A stretch of 64,000 bases of DNA from the NCBI GenBank assembly GCA_027533395.1, contig JAPZUF010000003.1:50638-114637 (forward strand). The letters run 5' to 3'. Below, piece by piece: positions 25,288-32,758 of this stretch; within the stretch, counting starts at the first letter, position 1, and each line of letters starts with the position of its first letter. Origin of the DNA: Cyclobacteriaceae bacterium (lineage in GTDB: Bacteria; Bacteroidota; Bacteroidia; Cytophagales; Cyclobacteriaceae). The notes beneath the pieces are model-generated. The model was not told where the DNA came from, did not search any database, and saw only the letters and a list, made by a program, of their open reading frames with translations. Made by a program: the position numbers and the translations under genes.

Positions 25288-27567
25288 CTAAGCCAATTCT
25301 TTCTCCTGGCCGATAATAATTTCAAGCGGTTCTCCAGAAATTACTTTGATATCAGTATGCTCACGACTTACGTTTACGCTTATCACTCTACCTCTGAATT
25401 CAACTCGGAATGAATAGGCATTCCATTGATCTGGTAAAAATGGATTAAAATACAACTTTCCTTCTTTCACACGCATACCACCAAATCCTTTGATTACGCT
25501 CATCCATGTACCCGCCATTGACGTGATATGGCAACCATCTTCCGTATCGTTGTTGTAATCATCTAAATCAAGGCGAGAGGTGCGCAAATACATTTCGTAA
25601 GCCTTTTCCTTATAACCTAATACAGAAGCTAAAATAACATGTACACAAGGTGACAGAGATGATTCGTGTACCGTCATTGGTTCGTAAAAATCAAAGTTAC
25701 GTTTGATTTCATCGAAGCTAAAACGATCTTCTAAGAAGTATATACCTTGTAAAACATCTGCTTGTTTAATGAAACAAGAACGAAGAATTCTATCCCACGA
25801 CCACTTTTGATTAATTGGTCTGTCTTCTTTTCTTAGTTGACTAACAGTTAATAACTCTTTATCAAGGAATCCGTCTTGTTGTAAGAAAACTTCTTTGTTT
25901 TCATCAAAAGGAAAGTACATTTTCTCTCTGACGTCTGACCAACGTTTGGTTTCTTCTGCTTCGTTAAATTTTATTTTGTTTGATAAAGCTTCGTATTTGG
26001 CTTTATCCTGTTGTTTCACATAATCAATGGCATATTGTGTGTATTCGAGTGTCCACGTAGCCATTAAATTAGTGTACCAATTGTTGTTTACATTATTCTC
26101 GTATTCATTAGGACCTGTTACGCCTAACATCACATACTTTTGCTTATCCGCAGACCAGTTTACACGTTGTGACCAAAATCTCGAAATAGCAATTAAAACT
26201 TCAAGACCATATTCAGTTAAATAACTTTCCTCACCTGTATAACGGATGTAATCAAAAATGGCATAAGCAATTGCACCATTACGATGGATTTCTTCGAAAG
26301 TAATTTCCCATTCGTTGTGGCATTCCTCTCCATTCATGGTAACCATCGGATATAGGGCAGCACCATTAGTAAAACCCAATTTAGCAGCGTTCTCAATTGC
26401 TTTTTGCAATTGCTTATAACGGTATACTAAAAGATTACGAGCCACTTTTTCATCGGCTGTTCCTAAATAGAAAGGCAAGCAGTATGCCTCTGTGTCCCAA
26501 TAAGTACTTCCACCGTATTTTTCTCCAGTAAATCCTTTAGGACCGATGTTTAATCTTTCATCCTCACCGGTATAGGTTTGCATCAATTGAAAGATGTTGA
26601 ATCGGATGCCTTGTTGAGCAGCTACATCACCATCAATCGTAATGTCGGCAACTTCCCAACGTTGTTTCCAATTAGAACGATGAGCGTTTTCCAATTTATC
26701 ATAACCAGCTTCGCGAACAAAAGCTAATTTATCTTCACAAACTCTTGCAATACTTTCTTTCTTATGATTTTCACTTGATAATACAACAGCGAACTTCTCA
26801 ATGCTTAAGGTTTCTCCTTGCTTCGCATTTGCCTGAACTGGAATAGCAGCATACTTCTCCTTTAAAATTGGTGTTGAAGTTTTACCAACTTCTTGTCCCC
26901 CAACGTTTAGTTTATAAGTAATTCCAGTAGCAACATGAAAAAATGTTTTTCTTGTTTCGGCAACAACAATCGCTTTTCTTCCATCTGCTGATTTTGATAC
27001 TTCTGTCCAAAATTTCTCCTCGTAATTTGAATCTTTGTTTACTACATCAGCATCAACCGGTAAAAGAATATCGAAGGATGCATCAAAATTAAGTGGTGTA
27101 ATTTGATAGCGTATGGCTCCTACTTCGCCATCTGCCATGCTGCAAAAACGAGTCGATACAACACTTACTTTTTTACCGTCAGTAAGAGTTGCTTCAAAGC
27201 TACGTGTTAAAATGCCATGTTGCATGTCTAACACTCGCTTGAAATTAGCTACATGCGCTTTAGCCAGATCTAACGTTAAACCATTAATTTTGATTTTGAT
27301 ATCAATCCACGCTGGAGCGTTCAACACTTTAGCAAAATATTCCGGATATCCATTCTTCCACCATCCAACTCTTGTTTTATCAGGATAATAAACACCGGCC
27401 ACATAAGAACCTTGGTGAGTATCTCCTGAATAATCTTCTTCAAAAGTAGCACGTTGCCCCATGCGACCATTTCCTAAACTGAAAATACTTTCGGATATTC
27501 TGTTATGTTCCGGCTTAAAACCTTCTTCGATGATGAGCCAGGGATCGTGTTTGATATAATTCTTCAT
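25288..27567 (-). CDS. Maltose phosphorylase-type glycoside hydrolase family 65
   Basis: 759 residues, full GH65 length. N-terminal beta-sandwich (~1-270; RISESIFSLGNGRMGQRATFEEDYSG), an (alpha/alpha)6 barrel (~300-690) with YWDTEAYCLPFYL and the general-acid Glu in VTGPNEYENNVNNNWYTN, then KWSWDRILRSCFIKQADVLQG and a C-terminal beta domain. GH65 phosphorylases split maltose (or a related alpha-glucobiose) with phosphate to glucose and beta-glucose-1-phosphate. No signal peptide, so cytoplasmic. It follows beta-phosphoglucomutase by 14 nt on the same strand, whose substrate is exactly beta-glucose-1-phosphate; this strongly supports the phosphorylase rather than hydrolase reading. Maltose versus trehalose or kojibiose specificity is inferred from the starch locus. 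Confidence 0.9.
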   Translation of the reverse strand: MKNYIKHDPWLIIEEGFKPEHNRISESIFSLGNGRMGQRATFEEDYSGDTHQGSYVAGVYYPDKTRVGWWKNGYPEYFAKVLNAPAWIDIKIKINGLTLDLAKAHVANFKRVLDMQHGILTRSFEATLTDGKKVSVVSTRFCSMADGEVGAIRYQITPLNFDASFDILLPVDADVVNKDSNYEEKFWTEVSKSADGRKAIVVAETRKTFFHVATGITYKLNVGGQEVGKTSTPILKEKYAAIPVQANAKQGETLSIEKFAVVLSSENHKKESIARVCEDKLAFVREAGYDKLENAHRSNWKQRWEVADITIDGDVAAQQGIRFNIFQLMQTYTGEDERLNIGPKGFTGEKYGGSTYWDTEAYCLPFYLGTADEKVARNLLVYRYKQLQKAIENAAKLGFTNGAALYPMVTMNGEECHNEWEITFEEIHRNGAIAYAIFDYIRYTGEESYLTEYGLEVLIAISRFWSQRVNWSADKQKYVMLGVTGPNEYENNVNNNWYTNLMATWTLEYTQYAIDYVKQQDKAKYEALSNKIKFNEAEETKRWSDVREKMYFPFDENKEVFLQQDGFLDKELLTVSQLRKEDRPINQKWSWDRILRSCFIKQADVLQGIYFLEDRFSFDEIKRNFDFYEPMTVHESSLSPCVHVILASVLGYKEKAYEMYLRTSRLDLDDYNNDTEDGCHITSMAGTWMSVIKGFGGMRVKEGKLYFNPFLPDQWNAYSFRVEFRGRVISVNVSREHTDIKVISGEPLEIIIGQEKELA

Positions 27568-27581
27568 AATATAATCGAGCG

Positions 27582-28253
27582 TTATGCAGGCTGAACTGCA
27601 TTTAATTTGAATTCAAAATTTTCTAGTGTAGCAACTACTTGATGAGCTTTATATAAGCTTGTTGGCGCTCCAATACCTACACAAAACATACCAGCCGAAA
27701 GAGCAGCATCAACACCTGCCTCTGCGTCTTCAAAAACAACGCAATGCGCTGGTTTGGTTTGCAATAAATCTGCTGCGATAAAAAATATTTCAGGATCAGG
27801 TTTGCTTTTCGTGATCATTGTTCCATCGGCAATAGCATCGAATAAATGTTCGATGTTGAGTAAACGCAAAACCGTTTTCGCATTTTTACTGCTTGAACCT
27901 AAAGAAATCTTGATGCCTTTTTCTCTTAACGCTATCAACAATTCTTTCGCACCGGGTAATATTTCATTTGGAGACATCTGGTTTACATATTCCATAAACC
28001 AAGCATTCTTTTTATCAGCTAATTTTTCTTTTTCTTGTTGAGAAAGAGCGACATTACCCATCGCCAAAATAATATCGAGAGAATCCATACGGCTCACACC
28101 CTTTAACTTCTCGTTGTCTTCATGAGTAAGTTTGATATTAAATTCAGCTGCCAATCTTTTCCAAGCGAGATAATGATATTTAGCGGTGTCGACAATCACT
28201 CCGTCTAAATCGAAAATGGCTGCCTGTATAGATTGATTGAGCATGTTCATCAT
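27582..28253 (-). CDS. pgmB: Beta-phosphoglucomutase (HAD superfamily)
   Basis: 223 residues. HAD motif I FDLDGVIVDTAKYHYLAWKRLA (nucleophile Asp and acid/base Asp), cap domain with LKGVSRMDSLDIIL, motif II LGSSSKNA, motif III Lys in ITKSKPDPEIF, and motif IV FEDAEAGVDAALSAGM. This exact pattern (DGVIVDTAxYHxxAW plus KGVSRxxSL) is typical of beta-phosphoglucomutase, which converts beta-glucose-1-phosphate to glucose-6-phosphate via the 1,6-bisphosphate. It precedes the GH65 gene. Start ATG 28253 or 28250. The 87-nt leader holds a hairpin with a T-run and an operator-like site. Confidence 0.92.
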   Translation of the reverse strand: MMNMLNQSIQAAIFDLDGVIVDTAKYHYLAWKRLAAEFNIKLTHEDNEKLKGVSRMDSLDIILAMGNVALSQQEKEKLADKKNAWFMEYVNQMSPNEILPGAKELLIALREKGIKISLGSSSKNAKTVLRLLNIEHLFDAIADGTMITKSKPDPEIFFIAADLLQTKPAHCVVFEDAEAGVDAALSAGMFCVGIGAPTSLYKAHQVVATLENFEFKLNAVQPA

Positions 28254-28268
28254 AGCGTAAACAAAGGT

Positions 28269-28302
28269 AAAAAGAGTGGCTTTGCGTTAGACAAAACCAC
28301 TC
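28269..28302 (-). terminator. Terminator or leader hairpin between the GH13 gene and pgmB
   Basis: On the minus strand, GAGTGGTTTTG (28302-28292) pairs with CAAAGCCACTC (28284-28274) with one mismatch, followed by TTTTT (28273-28269). It would end transcription of the secreted GH13 gene, or attenuate a transcript starting upstream of it, only 15 nt before the pgmB start codon. Confidence 0.65.
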
Positions 28303-28314
28303 GTGAAAAATCCC

Positions 28315-28325
28315 GCAAACGTTCG
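28315..28325. promoter_or_regulatory. Operator-like site before pgmB (GCAAACGTTCG)
   Basis: Contains the palindrome AACGTT and shares the 11-mer CCGCAAACGTT (28313-28323) with the site at 31287-31297 in the divergent promoter region. LacI-family operators typically have a central CG. Candidate binding site for the LacI regulator encoded at 37568. Confidence 0.4.
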
Positions 28326-28340
28326 TTCATACGATAGCAA

Positions 28341-31196
28341 TTACTTAATCATGATTTTCGTCATAACTTTCTTACCATCTTTTACTCCTTTAATCAAATA
28401 CAAACCTGGAACAGCTTCAAGATTTACTTTATTGTTTTCTGTAAAGGTGAAGTTAACTTTTTGACCAGCCATATTTAGAACTTCAATTTGCTGTGTGTTT
28501 TGTAATCCTTCAATTGTAAACTCGCCTTGTGATGGATTAGGATAAACCTTTAAGGATGAATGAACTGTAAATTCTCTTTCAACATTTGTAACAATAGCAT
28601 CATCTATTGAAACATCCGTAAAGATTTGATATTGCCCTGGTTCCAAATAAATAGTTTTTGTTTCAGTCTCCAATACATTCTCGAATCCATCATTGGTAAA
28701 ATCGAACCAAGAACCAGTATGAGGAAAAACAACATCAAGAGACTTGGACACAACATCGAAGTTGGCAACGATCACTGCATTCATATCTGCAGAGTTAGTT
28801 GGGTTGCTGTTGTAAGGAGAGTTTTTAATGACTAACGCCTTCATTAAACTAGAAGGATTTTGGAAACTTGCATCACCGTTTGTAAACACATCATAAGTGT
28901 TTCTAAGCTTTAACAAACGTTGCACTTTATCTAGTAATACTGTTCTTTCCTCTACATCATAGTAATTGGTAGGTACAGGTTTAATTGCTAAGCGACAGTT
29001 TTCACTAACTGATCCATCTTCACATCTATTAATTGAATAATCGAAACCAATTTCTCCAAACTGCCAAATCATTTTAGGGCCCGGTACAGTTAAAAACATG
29101 GCATAAGCTGGCTCCATTCTTTTCAAGGCTGTATTTAGTTCTTTTACATTGTAGTTATCTGTTGTCCTTCCAAATTGTATATTTTTATACATCAACCTTT
29201 CTTCATCATGGCTTTCCATGTATCCAATTAAACCTGGCGTTGTCCAACCTCTTACAGTATGTAATACACTACTAAAACTTGAATTAGCTTCATAACCCAT
29301 CGTGTTTTGATTATACTGCTCCGTTATTTTTCCCCAGAGCATCATACCTTTGCCTTCTGCTGCTCTGTATTCTGCTAATTCTTTTTCTTCATTATTTACA
29401 CCTAAATGTTCAAGAATCACATAAGCATCAGGGAAATTACTCCAGATTTTATCAGCCATTCTTTTTAACAAAGCCACCCTGCTTGCATCGTAATTCGACC
29501 AAGCGCCAACATCACTTCCTGTATTCTTTTGCGTGAATCCCTTAGATAAATCAAAGCGATAACCATCTACTTTAAATTCATTTAACCAATAGTAGTTAAC
29601 AGTATCAAGATAAGATTTGGTATAGGAACTTTCATGGTTCATATCAAAGAATACATTGAAAGGATGTCGCGCTGTTTGGTTAAACCATGGGTTACTTCCT
29701 GTTGGTCTAAAATTAGTACCGAAATCAAAATACATGGCAGCGTAAGTATTGGGAACGTCTTGGTGGTTCATGGCGATATCCAGAATTACAGCTATACCAT
29801 TTTGATGACATACATCTACAAATTCTTTCAATTTATTTTTCGTGCCGTAATATTTATCTGGGGCAAACATAAAAGTGGGATTATACCCCCAACCTAAATT
29901 GCCATTAAACTCCATAACAGGCATCAATTGAATAGCATTAATACCAAGCCTTTTAAAGTATTGAATACTATCTATTAATGTTTGATAGTTTCTTTTACCA
30001 TCAACAAAAAAATCTCTAATTAGTAATTCATAGATAACCAATTTTTCTTTAGGTGGCTTTTGGAAATTGGTAACCTGCCAACTGTAGGGAGTTTGGTTAG
30101 TTTGTAAAACTGAAACCCTGTTTTGGTACCATTGCGTACTTAGCGCTTGGTTAGGGTAAGGTTTTAAATTTGGATAAGTACTTGCGGGAATACCAGAATC
30201 TTCAGGATCAAGGATTTTATCTGCATATGGATCGGCTACAATGATGGTTTCGTCAACAATGTATTGAAATCCATATTCCTGACCTGGTGTAAGACTATTT
30301 AATTCAATCCAAAAGTACTCCCCATCTTTATTTAATTGGTATTCAGTGCTGATAGACCAATCATTAAAATCTCCACGCACGAAAACTGTGTTTTTCTGAG
30401 GTGCCCATAAACAAAGTGTAGCTTTTGTATGATCTGATAAATTATAATTGATACCAGGTTTAACTCCTACCGGCCTCGATTGAACAGGGCTGGGTCCTCT
30501 TATTATGTATTGAAAAGAGTAATCTTCTGTGACTGAACCATTAAAAGCTTCAATGACAACTTCTGCTGAACCAGAAGCTTGATTAATGACCAAAGCATAA
30601 TTATAAGAAGTAGCATTGCTTGTAGAATTTACTTCTACACCATCAACAAATGTTTTAAATGTTGCGCTGCTAGGCGTTTCAGCTTTAATGTTAATTGTTT
30701 GCCCGTTATTCACAAAAACATTTTGAGTTGCTGGCTCAGTCACTTTCAATGTAAAACTTCCATCCCAAAAATCTGATAAATAATCACTTGTTTGACCATT
30801 AGACCAATCAATACCTTTCAACAACATACCCATTCGTTGTTGTGTACTTATACTTGTGTTGAAAAAATCAGCAGGCTTAAAGGTTATTCGAAATAGAGTT
30901 CTCCCGTTTTCAAGAACCTTAGTGAATTTAGCATTAATTGTTGACGCATTACTTGAAGCAGGATTAAAATTGTATTTAGCATCAATATTCGCTCCGGGAA
31001 TCCAAACCCATATATATGCATCGTTTAATGCAGCTAATGAAGTTGCAGTTACATCATAGGTGACCGTTATTGTTGTATTAGGAGTAAAAAATGCGGGCGA
31101 TATTGTTGGGATATTCTGCGCATTTGCTTCTTGCAAGAAACACATCGTTAAACAAAACAATGTAAAAAACACATTTTTAGATTTCCTTCTTTTCAT
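28341..31196 (-). CDS. T9SS-secreted GH13 alpha-amylase/pullulanase-like enzyme
   Basis: 951 residues from the ATG at 31196 (MKRRKS, then a hydrophobic segment ending ANAQ); the upstream start at 31208 is a GTG and less likely. Order: signal peptide; two beta-sandwich domains (~25-245); a CBM48/E-set-like domain (~255-345; LCLWAPQKNTVFVRGDFNDW); GH13 catalytic barrel (~375-800) with DIAMNH, nucleophile D549 in VDGYRFDLS, acid/base E596 in VILEHLG and transition-state D664 in ESHDEER; C-terminal beta domain; and a type A T9SS sorting domain (LKVYPNPSQGEF...GLYLIKG). It would be released or surface-bound outside the cell and start starch or glycogen degradation. Divergent from the SusE/F-SusC-SusD genes across a 285-nt regulatory region. 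Confidence 0.9.
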   Translation of the reverse strand: MKRRKSKNVFFTLFCLTMCFLQEANAQNIPTISPAFFTPNTTITVTYDVTATSLAALNDAYIWVWIPGANIDAKYNFNPASSNASTINAKFTKVLENGRTLFRITFKPADFFNTSISTQQRMGMLLKGIDWSNGQTSDYLSDFWDGSFTLKVTEPATQNVFVNNGQTINIKAETPSSATFKTFVDGVEVNSTSNATSYNYALVINQASGSAEVVIEAFNGSVTEDYSFQYIIRGPSPVQSRPVGVKPGINYNLSDHTKATLCLWAPQKNTVFVRGDFNDWSISTEYQLNKDGEYFWIELNSLTPGQEYGFQYIVDETIIVADPYADKILDPEDSGIPASTYPNLKPYPNQALSTQWYQNRVSVLQTNQTPYSWQVTNFQKPPKEKLVIYELLIRDFFVDGKRNYQTLIDSIQYFKRLGINAIQLMPVMEFNGNLGWGYNPTFMFAPDKYYGTKNKLKEFVDVCHQNGIAVILDIAMNHQDVPNTYAAMYFDFGTNFRPTGSNPWFNQTARHPFNVFFDMNHESSYTKSYLDTVNYYWLNEFKVDGYRFDLSKGFTQKNTGSDVGAWSNYDASRVALLKRMADKIWSNFPDAYVILEHLGVNNEEKELAEYRAAEGKGMMLWGKITEQYNQNTMGYEANSSFSSVLHTVRGWTTPGLIGYMESHDEERLMYKNIQFGRTTDNYNVKELNTALKRMEPAYAMFLTVPGPKMIWQFGEIGFDYSINRCEDGSVSENCRLAIKPVPTNYYDVEERTVLLDKVQRLLKLRNTYDVFTNGDASFQNPSSLMKALVIKNSPYNSNPTNSADMNAVIVANFDVVSKSLDVVFPHTGSWFDFTNDGFENVLETETKTIYLEPGQYQIFTDVSIDDAIVTNVEREFTVHSSLKVYPNPSQGEFTIEGLQNTQQIEVLNMAGQKVNFTFTENNKVNLEAVPGLYLIKGVKDGKKVMTKIMIK

Positions 31197-31208
31197 AAAT
31201 TCAGTCAC

Positions 31209-31481
31209 ATATATTTTAACGTTGTAAAATAGTTAAAGGAAAACGAGTAAAACGAATTTCTAAAGATTAAAAATCAGCAATCGCTTCCGCAAACGTTGCC
31301 AAACTGTTTTAAGCGTTAAACAAAATGACTTATGTCAGTACGTTATTTTAGCAAACGTGTGCGAAACCGTTTTCGATATTTTTTTTGTCAGTTTAGCTTG
31401 CTTTTGACCTTTAAATGATGTGAATTGCATATGTGAAAAACATTCACACAAACTAAAAACAAACAATAAACAACTAAACTT
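31209..31481. promoter_or_regulatory. Divergent regulatory region of the starch locus with operator-like palindromes
   Basis: It separates the minus-strand GH13 gene from the plus-strand SusE/F gene. Three central-CG sites are seen. GCAAACGTTGCC (31289-31300, 4 of 6 symmetric pairs); GCAAACGTGTGC (31351-31362, 5 of 6); CGAAACCGTTTTCG (31362-31375, 6 of 7), which abuts the second. The 8-mer GCAAACGT occurs twice here. The pattern fits LacI-family operators, and a LacI gene lies 6 kb downstream. The start sites of the two transcripts are not clear from consensus boxes. Confidence 0.55.
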
Positions 31482-32693
31482 ATGATGAGAACATCTAAAC
31501 TTTTTATCTCAGCACTTGCCCTTAGCGTTGCAGCTATTGGTATTTCGTGCGATGATGAAAACACAATTGACGGTGGTGGCTCAATTCCTGTAGCTGATGG
31601 TTTTTACATCACAAAATCAGGTGTTGACCCTGTTGCTAGCCAGCAACTAGTACCTGAAAAAGTAGAAGCAAGCGGTTTTGGTTCACAAGACAGAGCTGGG
31701 TTCTTTGCAACTTACACTTTCCTAGAGGCAGGAAATTACAATGTTGTGAGTGTACTTGGTCAAGAATTAAACAAAACTTACGGTGGTACTGCTGAACAAG
31801 TTGAAATTACAGGTTCAGATTGTACTTTAAATACTTTCACGCTTGTGGATGAGTTCACTGAAGATGGAGCAGCCTTTAACGTACCATCAAATGGTTTTTA
31901 CAAAGTAATGTACGATGTGGATACTGAAGATATCGTAGTGTACAAGATTGAAAAAGCTAGCATTATCGGTGCTGCTACACCTGCAGGTTGGTCACACAAC
32001 GCTAATCAAGAATTAACTTTCGAAGGTACTCCTAGTGCAACTGGCGTTACTTTAGCATTAGATGAAGTTGAGATTCGTCCAGGTGAATATAAAATCAGAT
32101 TCAACTGCCGTTGGGGTATCGAAAGAAGAATTGACCCAACTGTTACTCAAGATGATCCTACTAACGGCTATGTAGCTTTCACCAACTTTGGTGGTACTTT
32201 TGCTGCTTTAGCTCCTGGTGGATCAAACTTCTCTTTAGCTGAAGGTGCAGATGGTGTTTATTCAGTTTCAATAGAATGGACTCCAGAAGATGGTGTAGAA
32301 GTTGCTGTCACTTTAGTTGAAGCATTAGACCCTATTACTTTTGACCCTTCTAATTATGCTTGGGGTATTATCGGAACTGGTTCTCCTTCAGGAAACTGGG
32401 ATAATGACGTAGATTTAAACTACGAAGGTAAGTCAGGAAATACCTACAGCTGGAAAGGAACTTTCGCAGTAAATGGCGAATTCAAATTCAGAACTAATAA
32501 CTCATGGTCATTCAATAAAGGAATTGCTGATGTAACTTTCACTGGAGCATCTACTGGTAATTTCTCAAATGTCGGTGGTAATTTCAATGCAACGGTTGCT
32601 GGAACTTATGTGTTCATTATCTCAACAAGCGATGATGGAGACACTTGGACAGTTAATGTAAATCCTCCTCCTGCAACATCACCTGCAAAATAA
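31482..32693 (+). CDS. SusE/SusF-like starch-binding outer-membrane lipoprotein
   Basis: 403 residues. Lipoprotein signal with Cys23 (AAIGISC) followed by DDE, an acidic start typical of surface-exposed Bacteroidota lipoproteins. It consists of repeated beta-sandwich modules of SusE/F type: GFYKVMYDVDTEDIVVYKIEKASIIGAATPAGW..., then a C-terminal module NYAWGIIGTGSPSGNWDNDVDLNYE...YSWKGTFAVNGEFKFRTNNSW. Aromatic residues there (Trp/Tyr) would stack on glucose rings. It likely captures starch chains at the cell surface for SusC/SusD. Unusually it precedes susC, with a terminator hairpin between, so it is probably made in excess over the transporter. Confidence 0.85.
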   Translation: MMRTSKLFISALALSVAAIGISCDDENTIDGGGSIPVADGFYITKSGVDPVASQQLVPEKVEASGFGSQDRAGFFATYTFLEAGNYNVVSVLGQELNKTYGGTAEQVEITGSDCTLNTFTLVDEFTEDGAAFNVPSNGFYKVMYDVDTEDIVVYKIEKASIIGAATPAGWSHNANQELTFEGTPSATGVTLALDEVEIRPGEYKIRFNCRWGIERRIDPTVTQDDPTNGYVAFTNFGGTFAALAPGGSNFSLAEGADGVYSVSIEWTPEDGVEVAVTLVEALDPITFDPSNYAWGIIGTGSPSGNWDNDVDLNYEGKSGNTYSWKGTFAVNGEFKFRTNNSWSFNKGIADVTFTGASTGNFSNVGGNFNATVAGTYVFIISTSDDGDTWTVNVNPPPATSPAK

Positions 32694-32710
32694 TTAATAT
32701 CTAAAATTAC

Positions 32711-32740
32711 AAAGCCTGAGCACAAGCTCAGGCTTTTTTT
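32711..32740 (+). terminator. Terminator between SusE/F-like and SusC genes
   Basis: AAAGCCTGAGC (32711-32721), loop ACAA, GCTCAGGCTTT (32726-32736), then TTTT. A perfect 11-bp stem. No strong promoter is seen between it and susC (18 nt later), so susC may depend on partial read-through. Confidence 0.88.
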
Positions 32741-32758
32741 AAATCTAAACTAAACCAA

